Positions 11,181 to 22,384 of a DNA stretch of 64,000 bases are shown here, one piece after another (positions within the stretch are counted from its first letter, which is position 1; each line of letters begins with the position of its first letter). The translations under genes were made by a program, and so were the position numbers. The stretch covers positions 28,291,178 through 28,355,177 of the forward strand of contig CM059197.1 of NCBI GenBank assembly GCA_030323885.1, given 5' to 3'. The stretch is from Branchipolynoe longqiensis (taxonomy: Eukaryota; Annelida; Polychaeta; Phyllodocida; Polynoidae). A model generated the notes under the pieces. It did not search any database. It was not told the origin of the DNA and saw only the letters and a list, made by a program, of their open reading frames with translations.

Positions 11181-11878
11181 TAAGGCCCGGTCACATACAC
11201 GTTAGTGGACATAGTTGAACGTAGTCGAGGCTAACATACTTGAACATAGTTGAAAGTAGTGCAACCTGCTGGCATCCGTACTTCTCCGTGATGAGAATGT
11301 GAAAAGAATGTGTGTGGGCCGTGAGTTCCAATTTCAGCTTTGGACATGTTCAAAAGAGAGGCAGGTTTGAGGCAGCCTTAACCTTTGTGATGATAGCTTA
11401 CTATAGCATACTATAGCATACTCTAGCATACATCTTAATGTACTCTAGTGTACTCTAGTTTACTCTCTAGTTTACTCTAGGGTACCCTAGCGTACCCTAG
11501 CATATTTTGACCCGCACAAAACCTTGGCTGTTCAGCCGTGGTCACATAGACCTTAGTGGTCAAAGTGGAACGTAGTTGAACATAGTGGAGGGTAACAAAG
11601 TTGAACATAGTTGAACATAGATGAATGGAGTTGTACGTATTGGGATCCACACCGTAACGTACTGGGATCCATACCATAACATATTTATCCGTACCATTAG
11701 GTGGGTCATCAACCAAAACCTGCCATACCTTAATGTACCAGGAACGTACTGACAGAACGTTTCACCTACGTTTCACCTACGTTTCACCTACGTTTCACCT
11801 ACGTTTCACCTACGTTTCACCCACACTATTATATCCACGTTCAACTACACCCACTAACGTGCATGTTACCCGGCCTTC
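11181..11878. mobile_element. Foldback element FB1
   Basis: The ends are inverted: GGCCCGGTCACATACACGTT on the left and, reverse-complemented, GGCCGGGTAACATGCACGTT on the right. The interior is filled with short repeats such as GAACGTAGTTGAACATAGT, CATACTCTAG and six tandem TTTCACCTACG units (about 11760-11820). A second copy (FB4) lies at 62079-62702. There is no coding capacity. The superfamily is unknown. Confidence 0.75.
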
Positions 11879-12333
11879 AGACTCAGCAACTTCAGTGATC
11901 TTGGACTGGGTGAGTCAAGTCACTTAACACAGTAATAGAAACTTCTTTTATCATCAAAGCACATAACACTGTAAATGGGAATGCGTCTCCGGAGTACCTC
12001 AGCGATAACAGGTCCATTGTTTAGAATGAATAACACTGTTTTATTATTACTAAAAGGAAAGAACTTTCGAGGAGGATTCATTAAGATAAGAGTGGTAACT
12101 GCGCGAAAAACATGAGTCAGTGCGCATGAGAACAATACTAGGGTCTCTTAATTTGACTTTCCTTCATAAATTTGGAACAAACACCCCGAAAATGGCATGG
12201 GTAGCTATGCCGCATACCGCATGTGCATTTGTATTCACATGTCGCATGCCACATGTTTTTGGTTTTTTTTTTGGTACATTATTTGTTTAAGCTGGGGAAA
12301 TTTCAGTCGCAGGCCATTGGTCTTCCTCATTCC

Positions 12334-12510
12334 ACTGCTCCTTGCCCTATCCTAATAATGTCGAGCGCCTGGCTAGGAAGCGACAAGTATCAATTTTTCA
12401 GTCATTGGAGGATTCAAAGCCACGACCAGGATTCGGAGCCACGACCCCACAATCTATGACACGGGAGACGGACGCTCTATCTCATTTGGCCATCCCGTCC
12501 CGTTTTAATG
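12334..12510 (-). mobile_element. SINE family A, 3'-truncated
   Basis: Head and middle only. On the minus strand GGGATGGCCAAATGAGATAG starts the element and it stops after the GATAGGGCAAGG block. It then runs into GCAGTGGAATGAGGAAGACC, an end also found at 52.69 and 58.2 kb. This indicates a second 3' end attached to the same head. Confidence 0.75.
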
Positions 12511-12673
12511 CCCCATACCACGTATATGGAATCTTGGCTTTAAGCCCTGCATAAAAGGACAATGAAATGTGTACTAGAACGAGCTACATAATACAGTCTT
12601 ACAATGTATTGATATATAGCTTACAATGTTCTTGATATATAGCTGCGATCTGACCATCTGCTTGCATCCTCAC

Positions 12674-13003
12674 TGGGCGGGGTGGCCGAATCGATAGAGC
12701 GCGGGCCTCGCGTGCGGGAGATTTGGTCGAGTCAAAACAATGCCTTCCTGGTCGAGTCAAAACAATGCCTTCAAAATTGATACTTGTCACTTCCTAGCCT
12801 TGCACTCGGCATTAATGGGATAGGGCGAGGACTGGTTAGCTCAGTGTCAGCACAAAGTGACTGAGTGGGATAGCGGGCAATGGTGCCTGATTTCCCAATG
12901 GGGCAGCACTATAAAGTCACCATGAGTGCACACTGTCACAAGTCTGTACCTGTCCTAATATAAGCTTAGATGTTGCCAGGACATAAAACTCCAACCGCCA
13001 ACC
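12674..13003 (+). mobile_element. SINE family A
   Basis: Has the head GGGGTGGCCGAATCGATAGA and a partly duplicated GGTCGAGTCAAAACAATGCC segment (12724-12771) in place of a clean B-box, with a standard body and 3' end. Confidence 0.85.
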
Positions 13004-13610
13004 AACTTGCTCCCGCCTGTGCTTGATTGGTATGTCCGTGTACGTCATTGATATTATTAGCAGATGAATTATCCACATGCTATTTCATTGCAGGTATGTA
13101 CACATATACTGCGAGTAACATCCGGGAAGCTTATGGTGAGTAAACCGGTTTAGTTACAAAGTGAATCTATCTAAATATGGCATGGGTATGTTCTAGAGAA
13201 GTTAGGTGAACAGGATGGCTTATATGGAGTAGGGTGGTATGGGCGTACTGCCACTGAGATGTGTGTGGTGTGACAGCTTCTTTTAAGGACTATTCCACAA
13301 CTGTTCCAGAGATGACTGTCTGGAAGGGAATGAGGTTTCTCTTCACCTCTCTTCACCTCACCACTCACATATTAAATGTTTCTCTTTAGTTCTCAACTCC
13401 CACGTGTTAATTGTTTAATGATATTCCAACAGCCAGAATGTATTATTTGTATTTCATTTTATTTAAATTATATGAGTCCAATAATTATTCTTCAACAATA
13501 GAATTTGTTGAATGAGGAATAAGTTTCACTAACTCTTGAATGTGTTTATCGGTAAGGTGACTTATTATCATCATTTTTATAATTATGTAAATTGGTCGTA
13601 ATGCTCGCAT
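13004..13610. other. Unassigned AT-rich interval upstream of GC-rich retroelement
   Basis: No gene recognised. Base composition changes abruptly from AT-rich to GC-rich at about 13620. Confidence 0.4.
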
Positions 13611-13895
13611 TGCGTTTGATTCGTGGCGGGGAAGGAGGACCCCCCCCCCCCGCCTTCCTGCCTCCCTGCCGCGACCGTTGGGTCGATGACATAACCCCCC
13701 CCCCCCCTCCTTCGGCCCTTATAACCGGCCGCCCTTGCTGCTCCTAGCCACTCGCCTCACATCACCCTCCTGGCCCGGACATATTTTCTTTTGGCACCTC
13801 ACTTCACACGCGGGCCGTCACACTCCGCCGCCTCACACGCCCGCCTCACGCCTCCACGCCTCCCGGGCTGACAGTCACCCACACACTCACTCACC

Positions 13896-15210
13896 ATGCC
13901 AGCCGGCTCACACCCCCGGGGCCGCCCCCCGCCCCGCCGCGGATCGCGCCGAGGCCGCAGCGCCTCGGCCGCCTCACAGGATGCCGCCTCCGCGACCTCT
14001 GCCGCCCCCAGCCTCCAGTCGGAGGCCACCTCCTGGGCGAGCGCCGTCGATGCCCGGATGGACGCCCAGGCCGCCGCGATGCAATGCCAGGCCGGCGCCA
14101 TCGACCACCTCACAGCCCTGGTCGAGTCCATCACCCTCGCCCCACCTCGGGCCTCAGCCTACCCGGACCCTGCCGCCGCGCCCCCGCCTCGGGCCCCGGC
14201 CGCCTCGCCCCCGTCCATAGCCGACCGCATAGCAGACATGCTGCAGGAACTCGCCGCCGGGACTGGAGGGGGTGCCCACCCGGCCACGCACCCTCGCCTC
14301 CTCCCCGCCCCCGCCTCTCCGACGCCCGCCCACGCCTCCGCGACGCCCGCCTGCGACGTCCACTCCGACCTACCAGCCCTACCTCAGGCGCGGCCTCTAC
14401 GCCACACAGCAGGCCGCCTCCGCGGCCCCCCTTCCCGCCGCCATTCACCCAGCCCCCGACCGCTCCCCCGCATCCGCGGCCGACGCGGTCAGGGAGATCC
14501 TGGAGTCCGCCGAGGCGCAGGGAAGCGGGCGTCGAAAAGGTATACCCCCCGGATACCTTTTCCCTCACGACCTCATTGAGAGAGGCCCCGAGGGGAAGGC
14601 TTTGAAGCGCGGCGAGGCGACCATGGAGGAATACAACCTCGCCCTCCGCATGCTCGAGTCCCACCCCTCCTTCCCCACCGACGCCCTCCCCGGATTACTC
14701 CACCACAACATGACCGTCCTCAGGGACGCCGTCACCCATCCCTGGCCTACCGTCCGGCGCTACTCAGAGACCATCTTCGCCTGGGTTGCCGATGGACGCC
14801 TCCCGGATGGGTGGCGCGACCCAGTCGCGATCAACACTGTGCGTATGGACGTGATCACCGCCCCCGCGACTGCCTCCGGGGGCGGAGCCAGACTACTCCA
14901 CCCCCTCTACCCGCGCCCGCCCCCCCCCTCCCCCACACACTCCCGCCCCACCAACGCCGACCCACGCACACCCTACACCCGAGAGGCCTACGGGATACCC
15001 TGCCCCGCCTGGAACAGGGACCCCGCCTCATGCGACCTCGCCCCCCCCGGTGAGGCCCACGGTGACCAAGGCGCGAGGAGGAGGCACGCATGCGCCTATT
15101 GCGCAAACGTGCGCCGCATCCTCACCGTGCATAGTGAGGCCGTGTGCTACACCAAGCGCACCCGTGACCGCGCCTCAGCCGCCCCCGCGATCACCTCGCC
15201 GGATTTTTAG
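13896..15210 (+). pseudogene. Gag-like protein of the GC-rich YR element (frameshifted)
   Basis: The start is the ATG at 13896 (CTCACCATGCC). The frame beginning there (Arg/Pro/Ala-rich N-terminus, then a helical-looking SEATSWASAVDARMDAQAAA stretch) is lost around 14280-14370. The protein continues one frame over, through DLIERGPEGKALKRGEATME and a Trp/Arg-rich region, to the stop at 15210. Near the C-terminus are IPCPAWNRDPASCD and HACAYC followed by HSEAVC, a Cys/His cluster of the kind seen in Gag proteins of YR retroelements. Gag is expected to package element RNA. The frameshift may be real decay or a homopolymer error. Confidence 0.65.
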
Positions 15211-15214
15211 CCCG

Positions 15215-15895
15215 GCGGCGGCGACGCGGCCCCACCCCCGCAACCGGCACCCACGCCGCACACACCCCCCCCCGCACCCACCCCGCCAACACACACCGCC
15301 CTGGAAAAAGAAACCGCCTGCCAACACCCGACACCACCACCGCCCTCAGATCTCACGCCGACACAGACCGCCCGCCAACACCCGATACCACCCCCCGCCG
15401 CCTCCCGAAACACCCCCGCTACGCCCGCGCCAACCGCCACCGCAGCCGCCACCACCTCCCACATCTCACCGCCAGACCGCTCCCGCCAACGCCCCGTCCA
15501 CTCACCCCCCCCGTCCCTCACATCTCCGCCGCACCGCCCCACCCCCCCCGCCCACCCTCCCCCCCCCCCCCCCACCCACCCCCGCCACACACACCGCCCT
15601 GCAAAGACCGCCTCCCACCACCCGACACCCCCACCGCCCTCAGATCTCACGCCGCACACAGACCCGCCCGCCCCCCGAACCACCCCCCGCCGCCTCCCCC
15701 CCGCACCCCGCACCAACCGCCCCCGCCCGCCCCCCCCCTCCCCTCACTCTCACGCCCTCCCCCCTCCCACCCCCGCCCTCTCCTCCCCCGCCTCCCCCCA
15801 CGCCCCCCACCCCCGCCCGCACCTCCCTCCCCCCCCCCACCCCCCACCCCCCCCACCCCCGACCCACACCCCCCACCCCCCCCCCCCCGGCGACC
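15215..15895 (+). repeat. C-homopolymer-rich low-complexity segment
   Basis: Almost entirely CCCCC/ACC/GCC-type sequence that would encode Pro/Thr/Arg repeats in any frame. It contains short near-repeats (for example CCGCCCTCAGATCTCACGCC at about 15341 and 15637). It links the gag and pol parts of the element. Long open frames on both strands here are by-products of composition. Confidence 0.7.
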
Positions 15896-17711
15896 TCGGC
15901 GAATCAGTCGCCGAGGTCGTCAACCCAAGCATTCAAGACACCCTCCCCGCCGCCCCCTCCTGCGGCCCCACCCCTGCCGCCTACCGCCCCACCCTCCTCT
16001 CCATATGGCCCCACCTCTCCGGCGCCGCCTGGAGCCGCCACCCCACCTTCTCCCGAGCCTACCATACCCTCCGCGATGCGGGCCTCCCTAATTTTTTGGC
16101 CGCCCGCATCCCCCTCCCCTCAGGCTTACACATCCCCGCCTGGCGCGCCCGCCTCCGAGACCACCCCGACAAGGACCTAGTCGACCTCCTCGAGTACGGC
16201 TTCCCCGCCAATTACTCCGCCAGCACCCCCCCCCCCCCCGGCCCACATACACCAACCACCGGGAGGCCCCCGAACACCAAGTCCACCTCCGCGACTTCAT
16301 TACCACGGAGCTCGCCCACGGTGCCCTCGCCGGCCCCTTCACCGCCCCCCCCCTTCACCCCCTGGGCCCAGGTCTCCCCCATGATGACCCGCCCCAAATC
16401 CGACCCGGGAAAGAGGCGGGTCATCGTCGACCTCTCCTACCCCCCGGCCACAGCGTCAATGCTGGGATACCCCGCCGCGAGTACCTGGGTAGGCCCCACG
16501 CCTACCGGCTCCCCTCCGTGGCCGACGTGGGCCGCCGCCTCGTCGGACTGGGCACCGGGGCCTACACCTGGACCGCGGACATATCCAGGGCCTACCGCCA
16601 GCTACGGGCCGACCCCCTCTCCTGCCCCCTATATGGGATCGCCTTCGAGGGGGCCACCTATGTCGACCTCGCCCTTCCCTTCGGCTGCCGCTCCTCGGGC
16701 GCCGCCTGCGTCAGGGTGACCGCCGCGGTGGCCTGGATCCTCCGGCGCGAGGGCTTCCATGCCCTCGTCTACGTCGACGACTTTGTCGGGTGTGAGCTCA
16801 CCTACCTGAGGGCCCGCCAGGCCTTCGACGGCTTCATTGCCCTCGTCGGCGCCCTTGGCCTGGAGGTCGCCCCTGGGAAGTGCCACCCCCCGGCGATGCG
16901 AGTCTCCTGGCTCGGATTCGCCGTCGACAGCGAAGCCATGACGATTCGCATCGCCCCTGACAAAGTCGACGAGCTCGTCGCCGATTGCGAGGCCCGGGCC
17001 GCCCAGCCTACCCTCGGGCGCCGGGAGCTGCAGAGCATCCTCGGCCGCCTCAACCACGTCGGCAGCTGCGTCCTCCCCGCGAGGAAGTTCATGGCGCGCC
17101 TCCTCGCGGCCCTTCGCAGCTGCCACGGGTTCGCCACCATCACCCTCGGGGACGACGCCCTCCGGGATCTGGCCTGGTTCGCGGCCTACGGGCGCGCCTC
17201 CAACGGCCTCCACCTCCTCCGCCCGATGGGGACCCGGAGGATCGTCATCGAGTGCGACTCCTGCCTCACCGGGGGCGGGGCCTACTCCCCCAGGCGCTAC
17301 TACGCCCGAGGGTACTCCAGGGCTTTCCGGGCCCGCTTCCCCGCTATCCACGAGCTCGAGGCGGTCAACCTGGTGGTGGCCCTCCGCACCCTCCTCCCGG
17401 CTGACGTCGCGGGGGCCAACGTTGTCATCAACACGGACAACATGGCCTCCGCCGCCTCCCTCGACTCGGGGCGGGCCCGCGACCTCACCCTCGGGACCTG
17501 CGCCCGGGAACTCTGGCTGATGGCGGCCGAGGCGTGCTTTGAGCTCACCATCCTCCACAAGCCCGGCGCCGACCTCGTCCTCGCCGACGCCCTCAGCCGC
17601 GCCCACCTCCCTGGTCGGTGGGCCGGCGTGGCCCGAGACGAGGTCGCACGCCTCGGGCTTGAACGCGCCGACGCCCACCATGACGACTTCCCCTACAACC
17701 CTGCCCTCTGA
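15895..17711 (+). pseudogene. Reverse transcriptase-RNase H of the GC-rich YR element
   Basis: The conserved N-terminal part begins near 15940 (LLSIWPHLSGAAWSRHPTF). RT landmarks are KRRVIVDLSYPP (about 16411), ADISRAYRQL (about 16577) and the catalytic YVDD at 16770. RNase H landmarks are ECDSCLTGGGAY (about 17251), ELEAVNLVVALRTL, NTDNMAS (about 17431) and ADALSRAH (about 17585). Three frame changes occur at C runs: 14 C at 16226-16239, 9 C at 16345-16353, and 5 C at 16441-16445. From about 16446 the frame is open to the TGA at 17709. The family copies element RNA into cDNA. No start codon is evident. Confidence 0.75.
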
Positions 17712-18706
17712 TCCAGGGTACACCACCTCCGAGGTCGCTGCCGTGGACGGACTCCGCATCGCCGCCCTCGCCCCTTCCACCTGGAGGAACCGACGTCGCC
17801 AGGCCCGAGGTTACGTCCAGTTCGCCTCGGGCCACCACTGGGACCCTCTCGCCCCGACGCCCTTCGACGTCGCCGCCTACACCGCCTCGCTCTACGCCCG
17901 CCCCCTGGCGCCGGCCTCCGTCCGGAACGCCCTCTCCGGGGCCCGCTCCTGGCTGGAGGCGGCCGGGGGCGATCCGAGCGCCTTCACCTCGCGCCTCGCC
18001 AGAGACGTCTGTCGCGGCGGCGAGCGGGCCTCCGGCCACGTCGCCCGCCCCGCCCCGCCTCTGACGCCTACCACCCTCGCCGCCGTCGCCCACCATCTCG
18101 CCCTTGCCGGGCCCTCGGGCGTCGTCCCCCGGGCCGCTCTCCTCCTCGGGTACTACGGGATGCTACGGCAGTCTAGCCTCCTCTCCCCCAGCCCCGAGGT
18201 GTGGGGCGGCCCCCACACCATCACACGCGGCGACGTCGCCCCCGCCCCCGGGGGGCTCCGGGTCACCCTCCGGACCACCAAGACCATCGCGCTGCCCTCG
18301 GGGGCGGTCGCCCTCTTCATCCCCGCCTCGCCCGGGCGCCCCGCTCTGCCCCGTCGCCGCCTGGACCGCCTCTGTGGCCCTGGCCCCTGCCTGCCCCGCC
18401 GATCCTGCCTTCATTCTGCCCTCCGGCCGCCCCCTCGACCCTCGGACACTGACGGCCATCCTGCGAGGCGCCCTCTCGGCCCTCGGGGTGCCCGCCCCCG
18501 ACGGGTACACTCTCCACAGCCTGCGCCGGGGGGCCGCCCAGGCTTGTCAGCGCGCCGGCGTCCCCCTGTCGGAGATCATGGAACAGGGGACCTGGACCTC
18601 CGCCTCGGTCCACGCCTACGTCCCGCGGATCGCCGCCTCGGGCGCCCCTCGAGCCCTCTCCTCAGTTTTGGTGGAGGGCTCCTCGGGCCACCTCCCTCCC
18701 ATCTGA
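17680..18706 (+). pseudogene. Tyrosine recombinase of the GC-rich YR element
   Basis: The ATG at 17680 lies inside the end of the RT-RNase H frame (32-base overlap). The N-terminal SAM-like core-binding domain spans about 17750-18030 (STWRNRRRQARGYVQF). Catalytic features are Arg I in GMLRQSSLL (about 18166), the HxxR box in HSLRRGAAQA (about 18514), and the nucleophile Tyr in VHAYVP (about 18617). A single frame change at about 18338-18350 separates Arg I from HxxR. The family integrates circular cDNA by site-specific recombination instead of using a DDE integrase. Confidence 0.75.
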
Positions 18707-18860
18707 CTTCATATCTCAGATAACACTAACCTCGGGCATGGCCCCTGGTCCTATTGACTATTGAACTCTTTTTGCATTTGATCTTCAGTGATAGAGGTTC
18801 CTCATTTAACCACCTCTTTGTACATTATACATTTATCCTTATATTGCCTCTGTCGATCTG

Positions 18861-18866
18861 AATAAA
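18861..18866 (+). promoter_or_regulatory. Candidate polyadenylation signal
   Basis: AATAAA followed by a GT/T-rich stretch (GTGTTTTATTCC), 155 bases after the recombinase stop, in a sensible position to end the element transcript. Confidence 0.5.
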
Positions 18867-18884
18867 GTGTTTTATTCCAACTCC

Positions 18885-19295
18885 TGCCTCCTCTCCTTCC
18901 TCGTCACATATCATAATAATTATAATAATTATTGTCATTACTAAACTTATTATTATAATTGTTCCGACATTTTTTTTAGCAATTATCGCTCTTGTTATTC
19001 TTATCATAACACATTTTGCAAGTTGCATTCATGAAACTCTTACGTGTATATTCAATGATAGCAAATTAAGCCAACACCAGAATGACACAATTTATTTATT
19101 TATTTGTCAACATCAACTACCCACATATTTAAACTATATTGACACCTGACCATACACACATACACAGGGGGGCGCGGGTCTCACATGAAGTTATATATGT
19201 AATACCCCTGATTGATTTAGATAAATCTTTGTGAGACTTCACTGATCAATAATGGGATCCTCAACAGGAAAGTGCTAGCCATTAACGGTCCCCCT
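18885..19295. other. Unassigned AT-rich interval
   Basis: Contains imperfectly palindromic AATAATTATAATAATTATT at about 18910-18960. No gene recognised. Confidence 0.4.
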
Positions 19296-19500
19296 TGTTG
19301 GTAGAGTAGTGGTCTGCACTGACCTCTCAGGCAAGGAGCCACATAGACAGGTAGGCGTGGGTAGTGTGTTGATCTCAGGGAGCCTAGGTGGTGCAATGGT
19401 TAGCACACTGGCCTGGAATGCAAAGAGATGTGGGTTCGAGTCCCGCTCTAGGCGCAATATTCCCCATTTTCATCACCCCCATGACAGTAATGATGCTGGC
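19296..19500 (+). mobile_element. tRNA-derived SINE, family B
   Basis: The segment 19381-19457 has TGGTGCAATGGTTAGCAC (A-box), GGGTTCGAGTCCCGC (T-arm and B-box) and complementary ends GCCTAGG/TCTAGGC. The anticodon arm does not pair, so it is a tRNA relic. It is followed by TTCCCCATTTTCATCACCCC, shared with an inverted copy at 36868-37062. A related upstream segment (GTCTGCACTGACCTCTCAGG) is also shared, so the element extends 5' of the tRNA-like part. Confidence 0.7.
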
Positions 19501-19974
19501 ACTCTGGAATACAGCACCGGATATATCATGCGGGATACCGGAAGTAGATAGTGTTGAGCGTTGCGCAGTCTGATATGACGCATGCGCCTCCAGTTGGATA
19601 ATTGGTATATTGTGTGTGGTAATGGCCTCTGTTTCATTTGTTGTTGTTTTTGTAGTGTAATGGCACGAGCGAGCACATGTGTCCTACTGTAGTACAATGT
19701 GTATCTGAGAAGCGGCTTAATTGGACGGGTAAAAGATGTAGTCAGAGAGATAGAACTATTAAGTATGTGTATTACAGGTCATTATGCAAATATAAATAGC
19801 GGATGCGATCTAAATATAAATAGCGGATGCGATCTGCGCTAGTTTACATGTGCTTTGGAAAGTCTTACTGACATATATATGACTGAATTTGAGTGATATA
19901 CGGAAAAATGGTTTATTCCACTGGCTGCATAAATAGGTATATCTGCATGCATATATATATATATAAGTTCTGAA
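19501..19974. other. Unassigned interval
   Basis: No gene recognised. A 20-bp direct duplication (ATAAATAGCGGATGCGATCT) occurs at about 19792 and 19815. Confidence 0.5.
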
Positions 19975-20130
19975 AGTGAGCAGAGTGACAGTTGGCTCAC
20001 AGTGTAGAGGAGGCGAGGAGGAGAGAATGCCCACTCCGCAGTGAATAACATGGAAGTTAAGGTGGTTAGAAGAGAAATATTAAGGGGCTGTCGTTATTTA
20101 TATCCACATAATAGATTATATAGTACATTT
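19975..20130 (+). repeat. Dispersed repeat, copy 1
   Basis: About 155 bp (GACAGTTGGCTCACAGTG, GCAGTGAATAACATGG, TTAAGGTGGTTAGA, ATTATATAGTACAT) also found at 34085-34245 in the same orientation. Element type unknown. Confidence 0.6.
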
Positions 20131-20809
20131 AAATAAATATATATATATAATGTATAATTTATTATGTGTATATAAAAGGGACAGAGCTCTAACCTAATAG
20201 TTATGGTTATTATTATTTATTTATTACTTCTCGACTATTATGTCCAATCGTTGACTTGCCCATATTTGCCCCAGTGTTGCCTACACCAATGGCAACGCCG
20301 GTCAGTTCTGGCTTGTTTGTGTGCCCTGATTTCAAACTGTTACCGGTAAGCCTGTATTATGCTAAGCCATGACACAAATAATGTGTCCTACCCATCACCT
20401 CCTTGTCTCTCTCCTTTTCTCACTTCCCAACTTTATATATATATATATATATATAAGGAGTATAATTATAGTATACGTATATAAAGTGCCGGAGTAAACG
20501 TCTAATAATAAATATATTCTCCCAGAGCTCATATATATTTTGTAATATCTAATAATGTCCAATCGCTGGCCGGTGCCGGCGAGTCCGGTACTACTCGATA
20601 GTGGCGCCTGCGCCGGCTTCCGCTGCCTGGTCGCCATATTTCACCAGTGTTTACCCTGATTTTGAACATATCAAGTACGCTTCTCTCCTTTGTTTGTATG
20701 TAGGCAAATTTATATAATTAAATACGGATATAATTTCAAGCAGAGACATTTTCCTGTATTTATACAACGGTTCTATTAACCCGGAAATGCGTGGACATAA
20801 TTCCATGAT
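20131..20809. other. AT microsatellites and unassigned sequence
   Basis: (TA)n tracts at about 20138-20150 and 20434-20455. Two GCCGGT-containing blocks (about 20230-20350 and 20555-20665: TGTCCAATCG, then TGGC, CCTGATTT) resemble each other, so an old duplicated repeat is likely. Confidence 0.4.
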
Positions 20810-21030
20810 ACATGAGAAATGAGCATCGTTAATTTGTGCCAGTGCCATCAGCGAGCAGATTGGTGGTGGAAATCCTCTATTAGACTGTTTCCATGGAGCA
20901 CGCTGCACAATCACTAACTGTTACTAGCCACAACCGTAGTTCTTGCCACTATCGTCAGAGGACAAGTTGGCGGTGGGAATCATCCGCACTTTTTCTACAG
21001 AGCCTCCCGCACATTTAGCTGTTACAAACT
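20810..21030 (+). repeat. ~100-bp module, two units
   Basis: Two tandem units with TGGTGGTGGAAATCCTCTAT then AGACTGTTTCCATGG, and GGCGGTGGGAATCATCC then CTTTTTCTACAGAG. They match the array at 4530-4935. Confidence 0.55.
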
Positions 21031-21047
21031 ACCTTACTTAGTTGATT

Positions 21048-21362
21048 ATTGGAGTTTTACATCCTGACAACATCTAAGTGTATATCAGGACAGGTGCCGA
21101 CTTGTGACAGTGTGTACTCAAATCAACTTTATCGTCCTGCCCCACTGGGAGCCCAGAACGCCAACACGATGACCTAATATCCCACTCAATCACATTGTCC
21201 TCACTCTGAGCCAACCAGTCCTTGCCCAAACATAATAATGCCGAGCGCCTGTCTAGGAAGCAACAAGTATCAATTTTTAAGTCATTGGTTTGATTCGACC
21301 ATGGTTTGAACCCGTGGATTCTAATTCGGACGCTCAACTCATTCGGCCATTCTGTCTGGTCA
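21048..21362 (-). mobile_element. SINE family A
   Basis: Near full-length minus-strand copy from the tRNA-like head (GAATGGCCGAATGAGTTGAG at the right edge) to GTTGTCAGGATGTAAAACTC at the left. The B-box region is altered (GGTTTGAACC only). Confidence 0.85.
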
Positions 21363-21478
21363 TAAGCATAGTTCTCACGGGGTGGGGTGGTGAAAGAAAT
21401 CATCGATTGCTGGTTATAATGTGAAATAGCATACGGGCAATGACGGTTTTGATTTGCAGTAAAGCAGGGTGAACCATT

Positions 21479-21930
21479 TAGACCCCAGTCACACTAGGCT
21501 TGCGGCCATTGTGTGATCAGCAACCTATTTGCGACCAAAGAAAAATCAACGGGAAAACAAGTAGGCGACTGATCAAGGACAATCAGTTGGCGATAGGTTG
21601 GCGATCTGTTGGTGATCGGTTTGTGATCAGTTGGCGATTGGTTGGCGATCGGTCTTTAGCCGATCGGCGAGTTGTCGGGGACCGGTTGGGACCTGATTTA
21701 TAACCGGTTAGCGACCAGTCGGCATTCGCTTGCAGATCAGTTGAAAATATATCGCCGACCAGTCCCTGAACTCTTGCTGACTGATCGCCGACCGATTGCC
21801 GACCAATTGCAGTCCATTCTCCAATGGATCGCCAACCGATCATCAACCGATCGCCAACCGATCGCCAACCAATCACCAACCGACCGCCAAACGATGGCCA
21901 ACCGATCGTCAACCGGTAGTACTGCAGTTT
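21479..21930. mobile_element. Foldback element FB2 with opposed 11-bp arrays
   Basis: The left cap is GACCCCAGTCACACTAGG. The left arm (about 21585-21665) carries repeats of TTGGCGATCGG and the right arm (about 21776-21925) the reverse complement CCGATCGCCAA. The two arms could pair into a long imperfect hairpin. The right cap (expected TAGTGTGACTGG) is missing or lost. No coding capacity. Confidence 0.65.
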
Positions 21931-22107
21931 CTTGACATTGCCTAGAAAGTCAATGGTTCTAAGTCTGTGGGTTTTATATTTATTTACCATGCTTTTCAGA
22001 CAATGAATGGGCACATACAGTGAACAAAACTACTACTGAGCTGAATTTAATGGAAGTATTGCTCTACTGATTTCTATACAAAATATCCTCTGTCTCCTCT
22101 GTTTTAC

Positions 22108-22384
22108 TGGGTTCGAACCGTGGCCGAGTCAAACCAATGATACTTGTCGCTGACAATTGATACTTGTCACTTCTTAGTCAGGCGCTCGGCATAAATCAGA
22201 TAGGACAGGGACTGGTTGGCTCAGTGTCAGTATAATGTGGGATACCAGGTCATGGTGCTGGTGGCCTGGTTTCCCAGTGGGACAGCACTATAAAGTCACC
22301 ATGATTGCGCACTGTCACAAGTCAGTACCCATCCTGATATGACCTTAGATGTTGCTAGGACGTAAAACAACAGCAAACAAACCT
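22108..22384 (+). mobile_element. SINE family A, 5'-truncated
   Basis: Begins at the B-box (GGGTTCGAACCGTGGCCGAG) and runs to the 3' end GGACGTAAAACAACAGC. A short GATACTTGTC segment is duplicated at about 22139-22168. Confidence 0.8.

Larger units (their letters stand above)
13620..18880 (+). mobile_element. GC-rich tyrosine-recombinase retrotransposon (Ngaro/DIRS-like)
   Basis: Domain order is gag-like protein with a Cys/His motif, RT, RNase H, tyrosine recombinase, all on one strand. RNase H is followed by the recombinase frame with only 32 bases of overlap and no methyltransferase domain, which fits Ngaro-like better than DIRS-1-like elements. The body is extremely GC-rich with many C runs, unlike the AT-rich surroundings. 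The termini could not be defined: I found no clear inverted or split direct repeats, so both limits are approximate. Frameshifts make this copy non-functional as written. Confidence 0.8.

Noticed and set aside
15050..16180. 376-residue Pro/Arg-rich open frame and several long overlapping frames on both strands at 13.7-18.7 kb
   Set aside because: They are shadows caused by very high GC content (few stops). Conserved motifs lie in other frames.
19381..19457. Possible functional tRNA gene
   Set aside because: A- and B-boxes and acceptor ends are present, but the anticodon arm does not pair and the sequence recurs within a dispersed repeat (36.9 kb), so it is a SINE head.
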